A stretch of 5,241 bases of DNA from Bacteroidota bacterium (GTDB taxonomy: Bacteria; Bacteroidota; Bacteroidia; Bacteroidales; PXBB01): contig JAKIYU010000196.1 in NCBI GenBank assembly GCA_022708385.1, forward strand, positions 1-5,241. The letters run 5' to 3'. A model generated the notes under the pieces. It saw only the letters and a list, made by a program, of their open reading frames with translations. It was not told the DNA's origin and made no database searches. Positions 1 through 5,241 of the stretch are shown here, in pieces. A program made the translations under genes and the position numbers. Every line of letters starts with the position of its first letter. Positions within the stretch are counted from its first letter, which is position 1.

Positions 1-2925
1 TGAAAGAGGAGAGATAGTTTTCGAGCAGTTTCAGACTGAAATTCTGTACAGAGATTTTCAGGTCAAAGTTGTCGGTTTTGGCCTCGGGATAGTAATAACC
101 GGTGGCCTTAAAAGGGTTTTTCTCTCCTATACTGCCCACATAAATGATTTCTGAATATATTTCGAGCCGTTTTTTAACGTTGTCCCAATTTGTTTTTAGA
201 ATTAAGTTGCCTAGTTTGTCGTTATTGACAGTTATATCGTTAATTTTCAGGTCGGAAATAAAATTGGGCGACTGGTACACATCGAATAGCGTCATTTTTC
301 CCGACAGTATGCCTTCAAATTCAACATTATTCTTAACTAAAAGGGGATTGAAATCAGCAATGTTAAAATTATCAAAAGCGATATTAAGTTTTTCTGTCGG
401 GTCATGTGAAAGAACTCCATCGAGTGATAGAGATTGTTTTTTATGAGTAAAATACAGGTTTTCAATAGCAATGCCCGTACTGTCGAAACTAATTTTGTTT
501 TGTGGTTGAACAATCCATAACGAATCGTTGATATATACATTTCCTTTAAGCAGGCTTAACTCAATAACTGGCGATTTGGCAAAGTAAAGAAAACCGGTAA
601 AGTCGCCGTTATTTTTGTTTTTATTGTACGAGCTGAACCATTTAAAATCGAAGAGGATACTGTCGGATGTTGCTTTAGTAAGGACAGTTGGTTTTTTAAT
701 GCTGTAATTATTCATAAGGACAACTTCATCAGCTCCTGTGTTGAGCAGAAATGTTTTCTTTGAAGAAATACCACTGATTTGCCAGTTAGCAACTTCAATG
801 TCGTTATAGATTATTTCTGATGCAGACCCATCAATACTCAGCAGGTTGTTTTTATAGTTAAAACGGCCGTAAAGATTAAAATCGTGAGATACCGTTGTGC
901 CAGGCAGAAAGAATTGTGCGAGCTGATTTGATGATTTTAATCGGAAATCGTAACGGAAAGCAGCATCCAACAATGTGTCCTGTGTAATTACTGTGTCCTT
1001 CATATAGGATGGCAGGTAGTTGTCGGCGAAATTATAAAAAACCGCAGGGAGGTCGGCATAAGAGAAATACCCTTCAATATTGGCATCGAACATTTCCGAA
1101 TTAATGACAATATTTTTATAACGATTGGTATCCGACACATTATTAATCTGAAGATTTTTAAGGGTGAGTATTTTGTCGTTTTCTTTATATTTGAGGTTTG
1201 TAAAAAGGAAAATTCCAGAAATATCCTCTATGTTTTTGCCTTTGAAACGGCATTTCATTGAACCGGACACGTCTATTTTCGTATCCGCACTGCTAAGGTT
1301 CAACTCATTTAGCCTTAGGTGATTTAACTGAGATGAAAAATCAAAAACCGGCAGTTCTCCCTGCATATTAATACTGCCTTCAAAATCAAGGTTTATATTG
1401 CTTTCCCTTATATCGAAATAACCCGAAAAGGTTTTATCGGACAAGTTGCCGGCAATTGTAATATTTTTATACTGATAACCATTGATTTCAGCCGATGCTA
1501 TGCTGCCGTTTATACCGGCATTGATAGTTTCGAAAGTCAATCCTGAGCCGTTAAGCGTAAGGTCGAGGGATACTTTTCCAAACGATTTTTCATCGGAAAG
1601 CATGCGACCCAGGTTAAAATTGTCGAGGGCCACATTGCCTTTGTATGAAATATGCCCTGAATTGCCCGTTTTTAAAGAAATGTCGGTGCGTAACTCTCCG
1701 ATACTTGTATTGAATGAACCATAAGCCACAAAGTCGTTAATAAAGCCTGTGAACTTGCCGTTAAATTTCAAATAACCTAGTTTGGCTAGTTCTGGGGGAA
1801 GCTTTAATGTATTTGTGCTTCCATCTGCAGACGGTAATTTAAAATTATTAATGTCTTCCAGTGTGGTAGTAAAATATTTGCTGCTGAAATTAATAAAGGC
1901 TACTTCAATATCTGGTAATCCGGTAATACTTATATTTCCCTTAAAACGAGTATTTTTACCTGTTGACAGTTCAATGTTCTTCCCTTTTAAATCATTAATT
2001 TTTCCACGAAAATGTCCCGAAATATCGAGGGTGTTTTCCATGCCTTGTAAGACAGGTGCAAAGTAGGCCAGGTCTTTAAAATTGATGATTGAACGCTGGA
2101 AAAATGCTTCCAGCTTCACACTGTCAATAAAATCGTTAAAGTATTCATATTTTTCATAAGCAAAATGCAGGTTTAGAGCTATATCTGAGTTGCCGGTCCT
2201 GATAAAAAGGTGTTTAAAGTCTGTAAATGTGGACGTCAATGTGCAAACTGCCGAAAAATTGTTCAATGTGAAACCGCTCTTTTCCCTGGCTGAGAGGGCA
2301 GATATTTTGGCAGTGATTGTATCTCCGTTCATGCCCATATCCTGTAGGCATACATTCATGTCCGACAGTTTTATGTGATTGAAGTCAATACCATGAGTGG
2401 CAGGGAATTCACTTTCGTCATTGTAGGAAAAGGCCGAAGACTTTATGTTGAATTTATTCAGCTCAAAAGACCAGGCTTGTGCCGTGCTGTCGGGCTTTTT
2501 GTCCGAACTGAAATAATCAACTAAAAACTGAAAGTTGTAATCAGGGTTTTCTTTGTACCTTGTAATATTTATATCTGCCTGTTTTAGTTCTAAGGCTTTA
2601 ATATAAATAATATTTTTTGAAAAATTGATTTTGTGAATGTCAGCAGTAATTTTATCAACTTTCAGTAATGTGCCTCCTTTTTGGTCTTTAATGTTAATAT
2701 CAGTAATTTCGATGTCAAGAAACCACGAAATATCAACACCCCCGACTGTAATTTCTGTTTTGAGTTTTCCCGACAGGTAGGAGGCTATTTTTTGGGTGAT
2801 ATAGGTTTGAACGGCAGCTGACCTGAAAACAGTATAAAGCATCCCGGGCAGCACTATAAAGAGCAGCAGAAAGAAGATAAGTATTTTGTATTTTGTTTTG
2901 AAGGCTCTTCAGAATTAATGTTCAA
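1..2925 (-). CDS. TamB/AsmA-like translocation and assembly module protein (N-terminal part; C-terminus beyond left edge; 5' frame disruption)
   Basis: The minus strand is open from 2908 to the left edge (about 969 codons, no stop), so this is a very long gene cut off by the window. After a basic stretch (KTKYK) comes a hydrophobic anchor (about residues 15-33, ILIFFLLLFIVLPGMLY), then the amphipathic stretch VQTYITQKIASYLSGK and a segment GGVDISWFLDIEITDINIKD. This order is typical of Bacteroidota TamB/AsmA-like proteins. The rest consists of short alternating hydrophobic/polar segments rich in Asn, Asp, Ser, Phe and Ile, as expected for the beta-taco groove that family members use to carry lipid, or to help outer-membrane protein assembly, between the inner and outer membranes. 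The C-terminal DUF490/TamB domain would lie off-window. Start: no ATG exists upstream in this frame and TGA occurs at 2909-2911. I extend to the TTG at 2925, which has a GGAG upstream but needs one frameshift near 2896-2899, giving about 975 residues in the window. Family assignment is by pattern recognition, with no search run. Confidence 0.85.
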
Positions 2926-2933
2926 AATTAATA

Positions 2934-2937
2934 CTCC
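2934..2937 (-). promoter_or_regulatory. Candidate ribosome binding site for the TTG start of the TamB-like gene
   Basis: The minus strand reads GGAG here, eight bases before the TTG at 2925-2923. It is the only Shine-Dalgarno-like motif in this intergenic region and supports TTG as the start, even though the TTG frame differs from the main frame by one base. The tsaD start on the other strand has no such motif. Bacteroidota often do without Shine-Dalgarno sequences, so the match could be chance. Confidence 0.4.
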
Positions 2938-2945
2938 GCAGGGAA

Positions 2946-2975
2946 CTAAAATAAATTTTTTTCTAAATTTACAAA
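2946..2975 (-). promoter_or_regulatory. Candidate Bacteroidota-type promoter for the TamB-like gene
   Basis: On the minus strand TTTG (2975-2972) is followed after 18 bases by TATTTTAG (2953-2946). This is one mismatch from the TAnnTTTG -7 element of the Bacteroidota primary sigma factor, and the spacing is slightly shorter than the usual 19-21. It lies about 20 bases upstream of the TTG start. The region is so AT-rich that chance matches are likely. Confidence 0.3.
2964..2971 (+). promoter_or_regulatory. Weak candidate -7 element for tsaD
   Basis: TAAATTTA matches seven of the eight positions of TAnnTTTG, with A in place of the final G. It ends 14 bases before the tsaD ATG, which would give a very short leader. 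No TTTG is found at the expected distance upstream, so only half of a promoter is visible. It overlaps no coding sequence but lies within the divergent candidate promoter, so the two genes may share a compact control region. Confidence 0.2.
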
Positions 2976-2985
2976 AAATTTAGCA

Positions 2986-4005
2986 ATGCAAACGTATATT
3001 CTTGGCATAGAAACATCATGCGACGACACTTCTGTGGCAGTTGTACGTGATAACGTGATGCTGAGCAATATTATTGCAGGGCAGGAAGTGCACAGGACTT
3101 TCGGGGGGGTGGTGCCCGAACTGGCATCGCGGGCACATCAGCAAAATATCATCCCGGTTGTTGAGGCAGCCTTGAAAAAAGCGGGTATTGATAAGAAACA
3201 ACTCAATGCTATTGCCTATACGAATGGACCTGGCTTACTGGGTTCCCTGCTTGTAGGGGTGTCATTCGCTAAGGCTTTTGCCCTCGGTCTTGGTGTGCCC
3301 CTTATTGAAGTGGACCACCTGCAAGCCCATGTTTTATGCCATTTTCTTCATAGAGAGGGGAAACATCAGCCTGAATTTCCGTTTTTATGCCTTACAGTAT
3401 CAGGTGGCCATACAAGGCTCGATATAGTGAACGATTATTTTTCCTTTGATACTATTGGAAACACTATTGATGATGCAGCAGGGGAAACCTTCGATAAGGT
3501 CGCTAAAATTCTGGGTCTTCCTTACCCGGGTGGCCCTGCGGTAGATAAATGTGCAGCATCGGGTAATGCTGATGCTTTCAAATTCCCTGTTCCAAAAGCC
3601 GAGGGATATAATTTAAGTTTTTCTGGTCTAAAGACTTCCTTTTTGTATTTAATACGCGATGCACTAAAGAAAGATACCACTTTTATTGAAACACATCTGA
3701 ACGATTTATGCGCTTCTGTTCAAAAAACTATTATTGATGCACTGATGCACAAATTGATTAAAGCAGCTTCCGGCAGTGGCATTCAACGCATAGCCTTGTC
3801 AGGGGGGGTGTCTGCTAATTCGGCTCTGAGGCAGAGGTTGCTTAACGAAGGGGAAAAAAGAAAATGGCAGGTATTCATCCCCGATTTGCAGTTTACTACC
3901 GATAATGCAGCTATGGTTGCAATAGCCGGTTATTTCAAATACAAACAAAACATGCTGGGGACTCATAAAGCTCTTCCTTATGCAAGACAAAGTCAAAAAA
4001 AATAA
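2986..4005 (+). CDS. tsaD: tRNA N6-adenosine threonylcarbamoyltransferase subunit TsaD
   Basis: This complete gene encodes 339 residues, the usual size for bacterial TsaD. TsaD (Kae1/Gcp/YgjD family, ASKHA ATPase fold) transfers the threonylcarbamoyl group from threonylcarbamoyl-AMP, made by TsaC/TsaC2, to A37 of ANN-decoding tRNAs, working in the cytoplasm with TsaB and TsaE. Visible motifs in order: GIETSCDDTS (7-16), FGGVVPELASRAH (39-51), NGPGLLGSLLVG (80-91), the metal-binding pair His111 and His115 in VDHLQAHVL, VSGGHTRL (138-145), DDAAGETFDK (162-171), LSFSGLKTS (210-218), the nucleotide-binding LSGGVSANSALR (271-282), and TTDNAAM (304-310) with the metal-ligand Asp306. No key residue is missing. 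The ATG is the first Met and sits directly before the conserved N-terminal strand; it has no Shine-Dalgarno. Downstream, the coiled-coil gene begins four bases after the stop, suggesting one transcript. A run of seven G occurs twice, at conserved Gly-Gly-Val codons. Confidence 0.98.
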   Translation: MQTYILGIETSCDDTSVAVVRDNVMLSNIIAGQEVHRTFGGVVPELASRAHQQNIIPVVEAALKKAGIDKKQLNAIAYTNGPGLLGSLLVGVSFAKAFALGLGVPLIEVDHLQAHVLCHFLHREGKHQPEFPFLCLTVSGGHTRLDIVNDYFSFDTIGNTIDDAAGETFDKVAKILGLPYPGGPAVDKCAASGNADAFKFPVPKAEGYNLSFSGLKTSFLYLIRDALKKDTTFIETHLNDLCASVQKTIIDALMHKLIKAASGSGIQRIALSGGVSANSALRQRLLNEGEKRKWQVFIPDLQFTTDNAAMVAIAGYFKYKQNMLGTHKALPYARQSQKK

Positions 4006-4009
4006 AAAT

Positions 4010-4705
4010 ATGAACTCTTCCCTTTTTAAAATAACATTCGCTTTGTTTTTATCCTTTGTAGTATTAAGACTTTTTGCACAGGAAGTAAAACAAAGCGATG
4101 CTTTAGTGCGTATTGACAAGGAAAACAGGCCGGCTGTTGCTACCACAGCCGAAACCCTTGTAAAACCATTGCAAAAAGAATGGGTTGCTTACCTTAAAAA
4201 GAATTTCAAAATAAAAGCCAAAAGCAATAAAAATACTGTTATTGCACGCGCTGCCATTATTTCAACACTGTCCCTTAACCCCGTAAATATCTACACAGAA
4301 TTTGAACAGAAAGCTGAAAAAACAGTAATGACTTTAGCGGTTGAATTATCCGACGGCCAATTTGTGTCGAAACAAAATTATTCTGATGAATATAAAAAAA
4401 TAAAATCATTGGCTTATGAATTTGTGGTGAGCTACATGAAGGACAATTACAATAGCCTCATTAAAAAAAGCCAGAAAGAGGTTAACAGCAGTGTAAAACA
4501 GGAAATAAAAATTCAAAAGCGGATCAATGCCCTGGAAAAGAAAATAAATAAAGATAGCGATAATATTCAGAAGCTACAGAAAAGTATTGACAGAAGTAAG
4601 CTGGATATTGAAAAAAACAAAAAACTTTTACCTGAAATTAATAAGGAAACCGAAAAGAAACGCGCTGTGCTTAAAGAACTTCAGGATAAGAAGGGAAAAC
4701 TATAA
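4010..4705 (+). CDS. Secreted protein of unknown function with C-terminal coiled coil
   Basis: This 231-residue protein has no function I can name. Residues 1-23 form a signal peptide (MNSSLFKITFALFLSFVVLRLFA), with likely cleavage before Gln24, and there is no lipobox Cys, so it should be soluble in the periplasm or secreted. Residues about 30-150 look like a small alpha/beta domain. The pattern ENRPAV, then KPLQKEWVAYLKKNFKIK, ISTLSLNPVNIYTEFEQ, TLAVELSDGQF and a helical SDEYKKIKSLAYEFVVSYMKD recalls an uncharacterised secreted family I remember from Bacteroidota; this is from memory. Residues about 150-229 are a Lys/Glu/Asn-rich heptad-like coiled coil (for instance INALEKKINKDSDNIQKLQK). 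Start choice: an earlier in-frame ATG at 3980 would overlap tsaD by 26 bases and put ten charged residues before the signal peptide, so the ATG at 4010 is preferred. It starts four bases after the tsaD TAA, which points to co-transcription and possibly translational coupling. No clear terminator follows. Confidence 0.85.
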   Translation: MNSSLFKITFALFLSFVVLRLFAQEVKQSDALVRIDKENRPAVATTAETLVKPLQKEWVAYLKKNFKIKAKSNKNTVIARAAIISTLSLNPVNIYTEFEQKAEKTVMTLAVELSDGQFVSKQNYSDEYKKIKSLAYEFVVSYMKDNYNSLIKKSQKEVNSSVKQEIKIQKRINALEKKINKDSDNIQKLQKSIDRSKLDIEKNKKLLPEINKETEKKRAVLKELQDKKGKL

Positions 4706-4742
4706 TGCTATTTTAATGCCTTTGTGAATTTCTGTTAGTAAC

Positions 4743-4778
4743 TTTGAATCTAAGGTTAAGAGAGATTAGATATTTTTG
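4743..4778 (+). promoter_or_regulatory. Candidate promoter of the serine hydrolase gene
   Basis: TATTTTTG at 4771-4778 fits the Bacteroidota -7 consensus TAnnTTTG exactly, 23 bases before the ATG at 4802. The nearest upstream TTTG (4743-4746) is 24 bases away, longer than the usual 19-21, so the -33 half is doubtful. The position in a 96-base spacer suggests the downstream gene is transcribed separately. The rest of 4706-4801 holds no GC-rich hairpin with a T-tract that could be called a terminator. Confidence 0.45.
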
Positions 4779-4801
4779 CAAAAAGAGTTATTACAAAAAT
4801 C

Positions 4802-5241
4802 ATGAGACGGTTTCCAAGGTATTTGCTTTTACTTGTGTTTGTGCTGATGGGCACTTTAGGTATGACTTTGCACGACTATAAAAACAAACATGAAGAAAAA
4901 CATGAGTTGTCGTCAGAGTTGAAGCGTAAGTTATTACTTACACCTGAACTTATCGAGGAGTATTCGGCGAAATTGCACGAAATTCTCAAAAACCATGATT
5001 TTCAGGGTAATATTATCCTTGCATTAGGAGGGAAGGTAGTTTTTGAAGAAAGCTATGGCTATGCCGATTTGCAAAACAAAGTGAAAAACGACAGCGCTAC
5101 TATGTTTCAGCTGGCCTCGGTTTCTAAACAGTTTACGGCTATGGGGGTTGCATTACTCAACGAAAGAGGTTTACTTTCTTATAATGATACTGTAAAAAAA
5201 TATATCCCTGAGTTTCCTTACGACAACATTACCATAAAGCA
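4802..5241 (+). CDS. Beta-lactamase family (class C-like) serine hydrolase, N-terminal part
   Basis: The first 146 codons are present and the gene runs off the right edge. Residues about 6-22 (RYLLLLVFVLMGTLGMT) form a hydrophobic export signal or membrane anchor after MRRF; no clear AxA cleavage site or lipobox Cys is seen, so the protein is exported and may stay anchored. After a charged linker comes the family's opening: FQGNIILALGGKVVFEESYGYAD (68-90 in part), then FQLASVSKQFTAMGVALL with the SxxK motif Ser106-Val-Ser-Lys109, where Ser106 is the predicted nucleophile and Lys109 the general base. LNERGLLSYNDTVKKYIPEF (119-138) is the usual following helix and loop. Class C-type enzymes of this clan (Pfam Beta-lactamase) include D,D-peptidases, esterases and true beta-lactamases. 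The YxN and HxG/KTG motifs that would help separate them are off-window, so substrate and any role in resistance cannot be inferred. No Shine-Dalgarno precedes the ATG. Confidence 0.92.
   Translation, partial: MRRFPRYLLLLVFVLMGTLGMTLHDYKNKHEEKHELSSELKRKLLLTPELIEEYSAKLHEILKNHDFQGNIILALGGKVVFEESYGYADLQNKVKNDSATMFQLASVSKQFTAMGVALLNERGLLSYNDTVKKYIPEFPYDNITIK

Noticed and set aside
337..540. Minus-strand open frame of 67 codons
   Set aside because: It overlaps the TamB-like gene on the same strand in another frame and has no ribosome site or family resemblance.
144..2378. Several plus-strand open frames of 60-100 codons (for example at 144-446, 1482-1724, 1782-2066, 2190-2378)
   Set aside because: They lie antisense to the uninterrupted minus-strand TamB-like frame, have no recognisable domains or start signals, and their composition is what the antisense of that frame would give.
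3980..4009. Longer start for the coiled-coil protein at the ATG of 3980
   Set aside because: It would overlap tsaD by 26 bases and place a charged ten-residue extension before a normal signal peptide; the ATG at 4010 gives a typical signal peptide and a four-base gap.
3799..4146. Minus-strand open frame of 115 codons across the tsaD end and the next gene
   Set aside because: It is antisense to two well-supported genes, including the conserved C-terminal TsaD motifs, and its translation resembles no protein.
4706..4760. Possible terminator after the coiled-coil gene
   Set aside because: Only a tiny palindrome (GTTAGTAAC at 4734-4742) is present, with no stable stem and no following T-tract.
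4802..5241. Calling the last gene an antibiotic-resistance beta-lactamase (ampC)
   Set aside because: Only the SxxK motif and N-terminal part are visible; the family is broad and most Bacteroidota members are peptidase- or esterase-like, so a resistance call is unsupported.

Overview
The window looks like an ordinary chromosomal segment of a member of the Bacteroidota. The evidence is AT-rich intergenic DNA with TAnnTTTG-type -7 elements, mostly absent Shine-Dalgarno sequences, secreted proteins whose signal peptides end in 'FAQ', and a very long TamB-like gene divergent from tsaD. As I recall, that last pairing is common in this phylum. I see no mobile element, CRISPR array, tRNA, rRNA or phage gene. 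I cannot place the organism below phylum.

Layout: (1) About 1-2925, minus strand, is one reading frame open through the left edge. It encodes the N-terminal part (about 970 residues) of a giant TamB/AsmA-like envelope protein. Its extreme 5' end is odd: the frame runs into TGA at 2909-2911 before any ATG, and the only well-placed start (TTG at 2925 with a GGAG 8 bases upstream) lies in a different frame. (2) 2926-2985 is a short divergent intergenic region with candidate promoter elements. (3) 2986-4005, plus strand, is a complete tsaD, encoding the tRNA threonylcarbamoyladenosine transferase subunit. (4) 4010-4705, plus strand, starts four bases after the tsaD stop. It encodes a secreted protein with an uncharacterised globular N-terminal part and a long Lys/Glu-rich coiled coil. 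(5) 4706-4801 is a spacer with a good -7 element. (6) From 4802 to the right edge, plus strand, lies the 5' part of a class C beta-lactamase-like serine hydrolase gene with the SxxK motif intact.

The genes do not form one obvious pathway. TsaD acts in the cytoplasm on tRNA. The TamB-like protein, the coiled-coil protein and the serine hydrolase all have export signals and should act in the envelope. tsaD and the coiled-coil gene are probably co-transcribed; the serine hydrolase probably has its own promoter. I find no convincing novel system. The two points most worth a second look are the broken or recoded 5' end of the TamB-like gene and the uncharacterised coiled-coil protein coupled to tsaD.
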